A stretch of DNA of 11,027 nt. Source: Chloroflexota bacterium. Lineage in GTDB: Bacteria > Chloroflexota > Dormibacteria > CF-121. The position numbers were made by a program, and so were the translations under genes. The notes under the pieces were generated by a model. The model saw only the letters and a program-made list of their open reading frames with translations, had not been told where the DNA came from and ran no database searches. This document shows positions 1-6,645 of this stretch, in pieces (within the stretch, counting starts at the first letter, position 1; every line of letters begins with the position of its first letter). Location: positions 1-11,027 of the forward strand of contig VBIS01000046.1 in the NCBI GenBank assembly GCA_005880605.1, read 5' to 3'.

Positions 1-312
1 CGCCTCTCGGTACGTTTGTGGCAGCGTGCGTTTGTAGAAGATGGCGATGCGCCCGCCGAGGTTGCCGCCCTGGCGGTAAACAGCGGCGTGGCCCCGGGCG
101 ACCAGCCCGTTGAGATACCCTGCCACCGGCTCCGTTGGCCAGTCACGCTGGGCCCGCGCGAAGTCCGCCGTCGCCCGGCGATAGAGCGCCGCCAGGGAGA
201 GCACTTCGGTGGCGCGCAGTCCGCCGACCCGGCTGGTTCCGGCGCGCGTCAGCAGTTTTTCCAGGCGGTCCCATTCCGGACGCCGGCGGCTGACGAATTC
301 ATCGGCGCGCAC
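1..312 (-). CDS. Stage II sporulation protein M family (SpoIIM/DUF95), N-terminal part
   Basis: The reverse strand is open from a GTG at 312 to the window edge, giving 104 residues with no stop. The frame upstream of the GTG is closed by a TAG that directly abuts it, so GTG is the only plausible start. The sequence starts VRADEFVSRRRPEWDRLEKL and continues with an ALYRRATADFARAQ-like stretch, then YLNGLVARGHAAVYR. This matches the cytosolic helical N-terminus of SpoIIM/DUF95 membrane proteins as I remember them; the membrane helices would follow in the missing part. In many bacteria such genes sit beside RDD-domain, DUF58 and MoxR ATPase genes, and an RDD gene is indeed the divergent neighbour. 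A role in sporulation is not implied. No good Shine-Dalgarno sequence is visible. The family call is by recognition only. Confidence 0.72.
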   Translation of the reverse strand, partial: MRADEFVSRRRPEWDRLEKLLTRAGTSRVGGLRATEVLSLAALYRRATADFARAQRDWPTEPVAGYLNGLVARGHAAVYRQGGNLGGRIAIFYKRTLPQTYREA

Positions 313-342
313 CTATCCATGATGACGGACGCTGGCCTCAAT

Positions 343-379
343 TCTCCCTCCCCCCTGGAGAGAGGTCGGGGTCGGGGGT
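343..379. repeat. Degenerate REP-like GC-rich dyad in the divergent intergenic region
   Basis: The 113-base gap between the SpoIIM start and the RDD gene holds CTCCCTCC, a 5-base spacer, then GGAGAGAG (one mismatch between arms), followed by two copies of a TCGGGG(G) run. The pattern resembles the common dispersed bacterial motif CCCTCTCC...GGAGAGGGTCGGGG. Only one copy is in the window, so its repetitive nature is inferred. Confidence 0.35.
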
Positions 380-425
380 TGTTGTCGCAGGACGGCGACG
401 GCCTCTCGCAAAAACGGCGGGTAGA

Positions 426-1400
426 GTGAGAGCGTGCAGCCGCCCGACGCGTCAGACGATCTCGTCATCTCGACGCCGGAGCGGGTGGCGTTCGGGCGGT
501 CTCTTCGGCTCCGGCGAGCTGGCGCTGCTGATCGAGATCATCCTCGGGTTCATCCTCCTGGCGGGCTACTTCCTGATCAGTGAGGCCGCCTGGAACGGAC
601 AGACCCTCGGCAAGCGCGCCGCCCGCTTGCGTGTGGTCGGCGACCACGGTGAGCCCCTGACCCTCGGGCAGGCCGCGATTCGCAACCTGGTGCGGATCGT
701 GGATTTCCTCCCGGTCTTCTACGCCATCGGCATGCTGACGCTGTTCATCAACGGCCGCGGCAAACGGCTGGGAGACTTCGCCGCCGGCACCCTGGTCGTG
801 CGCGATCGCGAGCGCGTCAGTCTCTACGACCTGTCGAGTGCGCCGGCCGGGGCAGTCGCGGCCCCACAACCGGCATCCTCGATCTGGGCGACACCCTCAT
901 CGACGCCGACGACGTCCACGGCACCGACCGGCGCAACGGTGCTCGACCCTGGACTCCGGCGGCTGGTCGTCGCCTACGCCGCCCGTCGAGAAGCGCTTCC
1001 GCTGGAGCGGCGCCAGGCCCTCGCCCAGAGCGCCGAACCCGCCCTGCGAAACGCGCTGCCCGAGGTTGTCGCCACCGCCGGGCCGCTCGCGGCGCTGGAC
1101 CAGCTCGCCGAACGGGAGGGGATCTCGCCTCATCGGCCGATGCATCACGGCGCCTCCAGTGCCATGACCTGGGGCGTGACCACGCTGCTCTTCTTCTGGA
1201 TGCCGCTGATCGCGATCCCCACGGGGATTCTGGCGATCGTCTTCGGCAACGGGGCGGTGCGCGAAATTCGCTCGGTGCCGAACCGCTACCAGGGGGATGA
1301 TCGCGCGAAGACTGGCCGGCTGCTTGGCATCATCGGGCTGTCGATCACCTCGGTCCTGCTGGCCCTCTTCATCATCGCGGTCGTCTTCCGGAACGGCTAG
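426..1400 (+). CDS. RDD-family membrane protein with C-terminal DUF4190-like domain; N-terminus apparently damaged
   Basis: The 324-residue frame carries the second half of an RDD domain: a membrane segment at about 32-55, then EAAWNGQTLGKRAARLRVV (about 53-71), an AAIRNLVRIVDFLP motif, and GKRLGDFAAGTLVV (112-125). A proline/threonine-rich linker follows at about 138-172, then a soluble helical stretch, then two hydrophobic segments (about 245-275 and 298-321) flanking an NGAVREI stretch, as in DUF4190. RDD proteins are poorly understood membrane proteins, some linked to ion or solute transport. The first helix with the R-D-D signature is missing. Residues 1-23 read as nonsense, while the +1 frame from GTG 434 to 493 encodes a normal RDD start ending in ISTPERVAF. 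A frame-changing deletion near 494 is the simplest reading. The stop codon overlaps that of the convergent DUF2203 gene. Confidence 0.78.
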   Translation: MRACSRPTRQTISSSRRRSGWRSGGLFGSGELALLIEIILGFILLAGYFLISEAAWNGQTLGKRAARLRVVGDHGEPLTLGQAAIRNLVRIVDFLPVFYAIGMLTLFINGRGKRLGDFAAGTLVVRDRERVSLYDLSSAPAGAVAAPQPASSIWATPSSTPTTSTAPTGATVLDPGLRRLVVAYAARREALPLERRQALAQSAEPALRNALPEVVATAGPLAALDQLAEREGISPHRPMHHGASSAMTWGVTTLLFFWMPLIAIPTGILAIVFGNGAVREIRSVPNRYQGDDRAKTGRLLGIIGLSITSVLLALFIIAVVFRNG

Positions 1401-1771
1401 AGTCGCTGCCTCCCGGCGATGCCTGTCTCGAGTGGATGCCACCACTCCACGCGGCTCTCGCCGAGCTTCCAGCATAGACAGACCGTCTCGCCCTCCCGCT
1501 GGTGCATGAAGTCGACCAGTCCGATGCTTGGATCGCGAAGCACGATGCCCCACGCCGCGAGCTGCCGTAGGTCCGCGTCGAGCGTTTTTGTCAGGGCCGA
1601 CAGGTGGCGCCCGGGCAAACCGCCACCATTCTGGGCCGCCTTCTCGCGCACGGCGGCGACCGTCTTGTCCTTGGCCAGCTCCTCCTGCGTCTTCCGAATG
1701 CGCTCGAGCAGCGGTTTGAGTTTTGGGATCAGGGCGTTGGCTTCATCGACGCTGTAGACCTTTTCCGCCAT
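1397..1771 (-). CDS. DUF2203 domain-containing protein
   Basis: 124 residues from the ATG at 1771. It opens with YSVDEANALIPKLKPLLERI, then a charged helical hairpin, and ends with GLVDFMHQREGETVCLCWKL followed by EWWHPLETGIAGRQ. This is the full-length pattern of the DUF2203 family, small soluble proteins of unknown function. A GTG six bases further upstream would add two residues, but GAGG lies 7 bases before the ATG and overlaps too closely with the GTG, so ATG is preferred. The gene lies 9 bases after the cysteine desulfurase stop and is the last gene of that operon. Its TAG stop and the RDD gene's TAG stop share a CTAG at 1397-1400. No biochemical role can be assigned. Confidence 0.88.
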   Translation of the reverse strand: MAEKVYSVDEANALIPKLKPLLERIRKTQEELAKDKTVAAVREKAAQNGGGLPGRHLSALTKTLDADLRQLAAWGIVLRDPSIGLVDFMHQREGETVCLCWKLGESRVEWWHPLETGIAGRQRL

Positions 1772-1780
1772 GCCCACACC

Positions 1781-2935
1781 TCAGGCGGCGGAAGGGGCCA
1801 TGGCGCGAAGCCGGGCCACCATCTTAGGAAGCCGGTCCAGGACGAGGCCGATATCGGCGTCCGTGTTGCCCTTTCCAACCGAAAGGCGAAGGCTGCCCAG
1901 TGCCCGTTCCCGTGGGAAGCCAAGCGCGAGGATGACATGACTCGCTTCCAGCGAGCCTGAGGTGCACGCCGAGCCCGACGATGCGGCGATGCCTTCCATA
2001 TCGAGCTGCAGGAGCAGCGACTCGCCTTCCACCCCCGCAAACAAGAAGCTGGCGTGGTGCGGGAGGCGCTGCTGCGGATGCCCGGTGAGTTCTGACCCAG
2101 GGATGCGTTCCAGCACGCCTTTGATCAGGCGATCGCGCAGCGCCGTGAGGTGCGCCGTGTTCTTGGCCAGATCCCGACTCGCGATGCCGATGGCCTTCGC
2201 GAGCCCGACGATGCCCGCGACGTTTTCGGTCCCGGCTCGGCGGTTGCGCTCGTGTCCGCCTCCGTGCAGCTGCGGCTCCAGCCGCACGCCGGAGCGGACG
2301 ATCAGGCAACCCACGCCTTTGGGACCGTGGAGCTTGTGCGCCGACATCGACAGGAGGTCGACACCCAATTCATCGACGCGCGCCGGAATCTTGCCCGTCG
2401 ACTGCACCGCGTCGGTGTGGAAGTAGGCCTGACTGTGCTCGCGAGTCACCGCGACGAGTTCGCGGATCGGTTCGACCGTCCCGACCTCATTGTTGGCGTG
2501 CATGATGCTGACCAGGATCGTGTCCACGCGCAACGCCTTACGCAGCGTCTGTGGATCGACCAGGCCGAACCGGTCGACCGGCAATCGCGTGACGTCGAAC
2601 CCGTCGCGCTCCAGGGCATCCGCGGAGCGAAGCACGGCGTCGTGCTCGATGGTCGAGGTGATGACGTGCCGCCCGCGATCGGCGTTTCGCTCCGCGATCC
2701 CACGGAAGGCGAAGTTATCCCCCTCGGTGCCTCCCGAGGTGAAGATCACTTCCTTGGCGACCACACCGTAGAAGGCCGCCACCTCATCGCGGGCCTGGTC
2801 GATCGCCTGGCGTGCGCGCTGACCCAGGCCATAGACGCTGGAGGCGTTGCCGAACTCCTCGGTGAGATACGGCATCATCGCCTGCAGGACCTCGGGGTCC
2901 AGCGGCGTGGTTGCCGAGTGGTCGAGATACACCAT
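1781..2935 (-). CDS. Cysteine desulfurase (NifS/IscS class)
   Basis: 384 residues. This PLP enzyme takes sulfur from L-cysteine, releasing alanine and holding a persulfide for Fe-S clusters or tRNA thiolation. The start MVYLDHSATTPLDP is the classical N-terminus. Visible landmarks are TSGGTEGDN (66-74), the EH pair at 97-98, FHTDAVQS (172-179), the PLP-binding lysine K201 in SAHKLHGPKG, HGGGHERNRRAGTEN (224-238) and the catalytic cysteine C324 in SSGSACTSG. Every expected catalytic residue is present and the length is normal. The frame stays open further upstream (to 3019), but that part overlaps the preceding gene and does not look like the family, so ATG 2935 is chosen; GTG 2941 is an alternative. 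No clear Shine-Dalgarno is seen. It lies 22 bases after the small cysteine-rich protein gene. I cannot tell IscS from NifS or an MnmA partner, so no symbol is given. Confidence 0.95.
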   Translation of the reverse strand: MVYLDHSATTPLDPEVLQAMMPYLTEEFGNASSVYGLGQRARQAIDQARDEVAAFYGVVAKEVIFTSGGTEGDNFAFRGIAERNADRGRHVITSTIEHDAVLRSADALERDGFDVTRLPVDRFGLVDPQTLRKALRVDTILVSIMHANNEVGTVEPIRELVAVTREHSQAYFHTDAVQSTGKIPARVDELGVDLLSMSAHKLHGPKGVGCLIVRSGVRLEPQLHGGGHERNRRAGTENVAGIVGLAKAIGIASRDLAKNTAHLTALRDRLIKGVLERIPGSELTGHPQQRLPHHASFLFAGVEGESLLLQLDMEGIAASSGSACTSGSLEASHVILALGFPRERALGSLRLSVGKGNTDADIGLVLDRLPKMVARLRAMAPSAA

Positions 2936-2957
2936 CGGCACCAATCTTAGAAGGCTT

Positions 2958-3299
2958 TCAGGACGTAGAAGACTTCTGGCGCGACGGACGCCAGCGGACG
3001 AGCTCCTTGATCGGGCCATTGAAAGCCTTCATGTACTCGTGGACGTCGAGCATCTCGTCACTGCTGATCGGCCCTTCCTCGGCCGCCTTGGGCAGACCGT
3101 CTGGATGCTTGGCCTTCTTGAGGAGGAGCACCGCGACAAAGCTGACGCCACAGTTGGCGCAGGTGACTTCAACCGTGCAATGCCCATCGGCTTCATTGAG
3201 CAGCTTCACCTGGCAGTCGGCGAGCGCCTGGGAGCAGGCGAGGCACTTGTAGTATTTGGCCCGCTCCTTGATCAGCGCGATCAGATTCACTGTTTTCAC
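2958..3299 (-). CDS. Small cysteine-rich, putative zinc-ribbon protein
   Basis: About 113 residues if GTG 3299 is used. It has two CxxC knuckles, C19/C22 (CLAC) and C47/C50 (CANC), separated by 24 residues, with C29 and C41 between them. This spacing suits a zinc ribbon or another metal site. The C-terminal half is charged, with SSDEMLDVHEYMKAFNGP resembling a short helical tail. I do not recognise the family. Start choice is uncertain: GTG 3290 is possible, and a TTG at 3326 would add nine residues with little family-like character. It sits 44 bases after the glycosyltransferase and 22 bases before the cysteine desulfurase, so cotranscription is likely. A link to sulfur or metal handling is suggested only by that position. 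Confidence 0.7.
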   Translation of the reverse strand: MKTVNLIALIKERAKYYKCLACSQALADCQVKLLNEADGHCTVEVTCANCGVSFVAVLLLKKAKHPDGLPKAAEEGPISSDEMLDVHEYMKAFNGPIKELVRWRPSRQKSSTS

Positions 3300-3343
3300 T
3301 ATAGGCGCCGATTGGGCGGGGGCCAAGCCGCCGATTCAGAGGA

Positions 3344-4828
3344 TCACCCGCCGAGCCGGTAGATCCGGATGTAAGGCCCGGGTCGGACCCAGCCGGCGTA
3401 GCCGGCGAGCGGCACGTAATAGGTATCGATGGGGTCGAAGACGCTTTGCGGACAGCCGGTTGTCGGCGCGAAGCTTGCCAGCGGTGGTCCCTGCGCCTGA
3501 AGCAGCCGCTCGAGCGGGCTATCTACGCGGCAACCGGTTCCCGGCGTCTCGTAACCCACAACCACATAGGTAATCCCCTCATTCCGAAGGCTCTCGAGCG
3601 ATGTCAGCTGGAGGTCTTCTTTCGTGAGCTCACGGATTGTGTACTGCGTCTCGAGCCGGCTGTCCAGGAAGGACGCGACGTAGGGATCGGTCGCGCCGTG
3701 GCTGTGTTCCCATCTATCGATCATCGCCTGGTCGTGGGCCGGACCCGCCATGTAGGGCACGGCTGCCCGGCTGCCCGCGGGGACGTGCCTCGTCAGCCAG
3801 TCGAACGCCAGGGTGCGAGTGTCCTGCTGCTGGATCAAGAGGTCGTACCGGAGATCGTGGACCAGGGGTGCAACTCCGATCAACACGAGCGCCACCGCCA
3901 GCGCGAGCCGCCGTGTGCGACCGCGCACGGTGCGCTCGACCAGCGCCGCCAGGGCGCGACCGCCGAGCAGGAGCAGGAAGGGGATCATGGGGTCGGCGTA
4001 GCGGAAGAACACGGATCGGCCGGCGCCGATGAGCACGAGGTACACGGCGATGAAGGTCAGGATGATGAGGTCGGCCGGATCGCGGCGCCACGCGGCGTAG
4101 GCGACACCGACGATCGCCAGCAGCACGAGCACAGGATCGATGCCGGACCAGAGGGCGAGGCTGAGTTGGACCCAGCCGATCGCCGGGGCGGTCGCCTTTC
4201 CGAGGTGGGCAAAGATGTAGCCGATGCCATGCTGCGTCATCCCCGGGTCGAGCAGCAGGAATGGCGATGTGATCGCGAGCGTAACGACCCCCACGGCGGC
4301 AATCACCGCCAGCCGCATAAGGGGGCGTGACCACTGGGTGCGCTCGGCGCGGGCCCGAAGCGTTTGTGCGGCGGCAATCCCGGCAAACACGAGTGCCCCG
4401 TTGTACTTCAGGCTGGCAGCGACGCCGAGGCTGAGTCCGTTGAGTAGCAACGGCCACACGCCGCGGGACTGGATGGTGCGATAGGCGATGTACAGCGCAG
4501 CAAGGCAGGCCAGGGTCAGCGGGATGTCGAGGGTCGCGAAGTGGCTGTCCCGGACGTGCAGAAAGGCGACCGCAAGGGCCGAAGCTCCAAAGAATCCCGC
4601 CAGCCAGCCGTAGGCGCGGCGGCCAAACTCGAAGACCAGCAGGACGGTCACGCTGCCGAGCAGCGCGTCGAGGACGCGGACTCCGAGATACCCCGACGCC
4701 TGATCCTGCACTAGCCCGACCAGGCGCAACGGTGCCAGCCACGCTGCCGCGACATAGAAGTAAAGGTGCGGCCAGTCGGCGAAATGAGGATCCAGGATGC
4801 CGTGGAAAATGCCCATGGCCCGTCCCAC
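3344..4828 (-). CDS. GT39/ArnT-like polyprenyl-phosphate-sugar glycosyltransferase (multi-pass membrane)
   Basis: The frame encodes at least 494 residues with about ten hydrophobic segments and a soluble C-terminal domain. This is the GT-C layout of enzymes that move sugars from lipid carriers outside the cytoplasmic membrane. Family-like stretches are HFADWPHLYFYVAAA after the first loop, LACLAALYIAYR, SLKYNGALVFAG and FFRYADPMIPFLLLLGG. GTG 4828 is only the first conventional start. The same frame stays open upstream to the stop at 5039-5041 and encodes a good first membrane helix (VLGLFVVALGLRLWGINFG) and LYRPDEDVTVG, which contains the acidic loop motif expected to be catalytic. No ATG, GTG or TTG exists in that stretch. 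The true gene therefore probably starts between about 4895 and 4970, using a rare start codon, or the sequence has lost bases there. Substrate unknown. Confidence 0.82.
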   Translation of the reverse strand: MGRAMGIFHGILDPHFADWPHLYFYVAAAWLAPLRLVGLVQDQASGYLGVRVLDALLGSVTVLLVFEFGRRAYGWLAGFFGASALAVAFLHVRDSHFATLDIPLTLACLAALYIAYRTIQSRGVWPLLLNGLSLGVAASLKYNGALVFAGIAAAQTLRARAERTQWSRPLMRLAVIAAVGVVTLAITSPFLLLDPGMTQHGIGYIFAHLGKATAPAIGWVQLSLALWSGIDPVLVLLAIVGVAYAAWRRDPADLIILTFIAVYLVLIGAGRSVFFRYADPMIPFLLLLGGRALAALVERTVRGRTRRLALAVALVLIGVAPLVHDLRYDLLIQQQDTRTLAFDWLTRHVPAGSRAAVPYMAGPAHDQAMIDRWEHSHGATDPYVASFLDSRLETQYTIRELTKEDLQLTSLESLRNEGITYVVVGYETPGTGCRVDSPLERLLQAQGPPLASFAPTTGCPQSVFDPIDTYYVPLAGYAGWVRPGPYIRIYRLGG

Positions 4829-4952
4829 CGTGACGTCTTCGTCCGGTCGGTAGAGAGCCGGCAGCCCGAAGTTGATGCCCCAGAGCCGCAGCCCCAGGGC
4901 GACGACAAACAGTCCGAGAACCGCGCCGGCGGTGCGGGGGGTGCGGGCTGGG

Positions 4953-5969
4953 TTAGCTGCCGACGAGATCCGGCCGGGTAGGGCCGTAGAGGTCGACCGG
5001 CACGGGCGTTGGCGCGTGCTTCCTAGCTTCGAGCTTCTTTACCGCATCGATGGCGGCGGTGGTCGCATCACCGACGGCGGTGGTGATCTGCCGTGTGAGC
5101 TGTGACCGCACATCGCCAGCCGCATAGACGCCGGGCAGGCTGGTCTGCATCGTCGAGTCCGTTACTAGGAAGCCCAGCGGGTCGTGCTCGACGTGGTCCC
5201 GATGATCAAAGAACTGGACGTTCGGGGTAAACCCGATGAAGACAAACAACCCGGTGACCGTGAGCGGGCGCGTCTGGCCGGTGACGACGTCCTTTAGCGT
5301 GATCTCCCTGACCTGGCCATCCCCACCCTTGACCTCGGTGACGGTGGTGTTGGTGATCAGCTCGACCTTGGGGTTCTTGCGTGCCGCCTCGACCAGGATG
5401 GCCTGGGCGCGAAACTGCTCCCGCCGGTGGATGATGTAGACCTTCTTGGCGTAGCGCGTCAAGAAGACAGCCTCCTCCAACGCCGCGTCGCCGCCACCGA
5501 CAACCGCAACTTCCTCCTCTTTGAAGAAGGCGCCATCGCAGACGGCGCATTGCGAAACGCCGCGTCCCTGGAACTCCGTCTCGCCCGGGATGCCGAGTTT
5601 CTTCGGCTCGCCACCCGCGGTCAGGATGACGAAGTCAGCCGTGAACTCACCGTCCTCGGTCTGCACCACCTGCTTATCCCCGCGCCGCTCGATGCCGGTC
5701 ACGCGGGCGGTTTCGAGGTCGACCCCGAACTTGACCGCCTGGTCGGCCATGCGCTGGGCAAGCTCCGGCCCGGTGATGTGGTCGAAGCCCGGATAGTCTT
5801 CAATCGCCTCGGTGTTCAGCAACTGACCACCCGGCGCGCCACGCTCCAGCAGCACGGTTTTCACACGGGCACGGCCGGCGTAGAGGGCGGCGGTCAGGCC
5901 CGCCGGCCCACCGCCGATGATGACCACGTCGTAACGTCGATCCTTATCCATCGATTGCGAAGCTCCCAT
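4953..5969 (-). CDS. trxB: Thioredoxin reductase (NADPH, FAD)
   Basis: 338 residues. This flavoenzyme moves electrons from NADPH through FAD and a disulfide to thioredoxin in the cytosol. Visible are the FAD-binding GGGPAG (19-24), GAPGGQL, the redox-active CAVC with C141, C144 and D145, the NADPH-binding GGGDAALEEA (158-167), HRR at 181-183, and GVYAAGDV (280-287) for the second FAD contact. All key residues are intact. The C-terminus runs about 20 residues past the usual end with a proline-rich tail. The start is ATG 5969; ATG 5951 is also possible and has GGGAG 11 bases upstream. A strong AAGGAGG lies 17 bases before ATG 5969, farther than usual, with AAAGGG nearer. It heads the minus-strand operon and is divergent from the ECF sigma gene. 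Confidence 0.95.
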   Translation of the reverse strand: MGASQSMDKDRRYDVVIIGGGPAGLTAALYAGRARVKTVLLERGAPGGQLLNTEAIEDYPGFDHITGPELAQRMADQAVKFGVDLETARVTGIERRGDKQVVQTEDGEFTADFVILTAGGEPKKLGIPGETEFQGRGVSQCAVCDGAFFKEEEVAVVGGGDAALEEAVFLTRYAKKVYIIHRREQFRAQAILVEAARKNPKVELITNTTVTEVKGGDGQVREITLKDVVTGQTRPLTVTGLFVFIGFTPNVQFFDHRDHVEHDPLGFLVTDSTMQTSLPGVYAAGDVRSQLTRQITTAVGDATTAAIDAVKKLEARKHAPTPVPVDLYGPTRPDLVGS

Positions 5970-6029
5970 GTTATCTAAGCCCTTTTCCTCCTTCAGTATT
6001 CCCAGATTGGGTCCCGGCTGAACAGGGCC

Positions 6030-6057
6030 GGTTACCGGCGGTTGCGGTGCCGTAACC
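6030..6057. promoter_or_regulatory. Inverted repeat between trxB and the ECF sigma gene
   Basis: GGTTAC at 6030-6035 and GTAACC at 6052-6057 form a 6-base perfect dyad, which extends to GGC/GCC if one base is bulged. It lies in the 115-base divergent gap, upstream of both starts, so it could be an operator or part of two promoters. The same half-site occurs in the dyad at 9799-9832. Function is inferred. Confidence 0.4.
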
Positions 6058-6067
6058 CCGGGCGGTA

Positions 6068-6073
6068 TATAAC
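6068..6073 (+). promoter_or_regulatory. Possible -10 element of the ECF sigma gene
   Basis: TATAAC, in an otherwise GC-rich gap, matches the -10 consensus at 5 of 6 bases. A TTGCGG lies 20 bases upstream, which is too far for a normal -35. Only 11 bases separate the box from ATG 6085, so transcription from it would give an almost leaderless mRNA. Weak evidence. Confidence 0.3.
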
Positions 6074-6084
6074 TGCGGAAGCGG

Positions 6085-6645
6085 ATGCGTGAGGATGAGA
6101 GAACCGGCGCCGCCGTCGCTTCCACCGGGAAGATCGTCCCGCTCCCTCACGCCGACGCTCCCCACGGCCAGGATCACCTGACCTGGGCATACCAAACGCA
6201 TGTCACAGCCATCTACCAGTACATCTACGGCCGAGTCGGTAACCGCCCGGACGCCGAGGACCTCACGGCCCAGGTGTTCGTGAAGGCGATCAACGGGATG
6301 CGCAGCGACGTCTCGGTCCCCGAGCTGCGCAGCTGGCTCTACCGGGTCGCCCAGACCACCCTCGCCGACCACTGGCGCGAGTACTATGCCGAGGGCACCG
6401 GCGAGCTCGACGACGACGTGACCCAGCCGCCGGCGCCGCGGGAGAATCCGGAAGCCATCCAGCGGGTGGACTCGCTGCTGGCCACACTCCCCGAGAGTTA
6501 CCGCCGAGTCCTCGAGCTGCGCTTCCTGCGTGGCTACTCGGTGCGAGAGACCGCGCAGGAGCTCAACCTCAGCGAGACCAACGTCAAAGTGCTGCAGTTC
6601 CGAGCGCTCAACCGCGCCGGGCGTGAACGCGGGAGGCCGTCGTGA
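6085..6645 (+). CDS. ECF-type RNA polymerase sigma factor
   Basis: 186 residues with sigma region 2 at about 33-100 (THVTAIYQYIYGRVGNRPDAEDL, then LRSWLYRVAQTTLADHWRE) and region 4 at about 126-180 (LATLPESYRRVLELRFLRGYS, RETAQELNLSETNVKVLQFRAL with its helix-turn-helix). Regions 1 and 3 are absent, as in ECF sigma factors, which direct polymerase to small stress or envelope regulons. The first 30 residues are extra and poorly conserved in appearance, so a later start cannot be excluded; ATG 6085 has GGAAGCGG just before it. The stop overlaps the Rieske gene start in a GTGA. This close coupling is typical of a sigma factor and its anti-sigma partner. It is divergent from trxB. Confidence 0.93.
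   Translation: MREDERTGAAVASTGKIVPLPHADAPHGQDHLTWAYQTHVTAIYQYIYGRVGNRPDAEDLTAQVFVKAINGMRSDVSVPELRSWLYRVAQTTLADHWREYYAEGTGELDDDVTQPPAPRENPEAIQRVDSLLATLPESYRRVLELRFLRGYSVRETAQELNLSETNVKVLQFRALNRAGRERGRPS

Noticed and set aside
16..429. Plus-strand open frame of 137 residues at the left edge
   Set aside because: It has no family-like composition and is the shadow of the minus-strand SpoIIM frame, which matches a known family pattern.
897..1553. Minus-strand 218-residue open frame
   Set aside because: Arg/Gly/Asp-rich with no hydrophobic pattern; it overlaps both the RDD-DUF4190 frame and the DUF2203 gene, which are convincing.
3446..4330. Plus-strand 294-residue open frame opposite the glycosyltransferase
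   Set aside because: Charged, low-complexity antisense reading of a membrane protein gene; a normal result of high GC third-position bias.
5970..6020. SigR-like promoter (GGGAAT on the minus strand) upstream of trxB
   Set aside because: No GTT follows at the expected distance of about 18 bases, so the match is only half a promoter and was not annotated.
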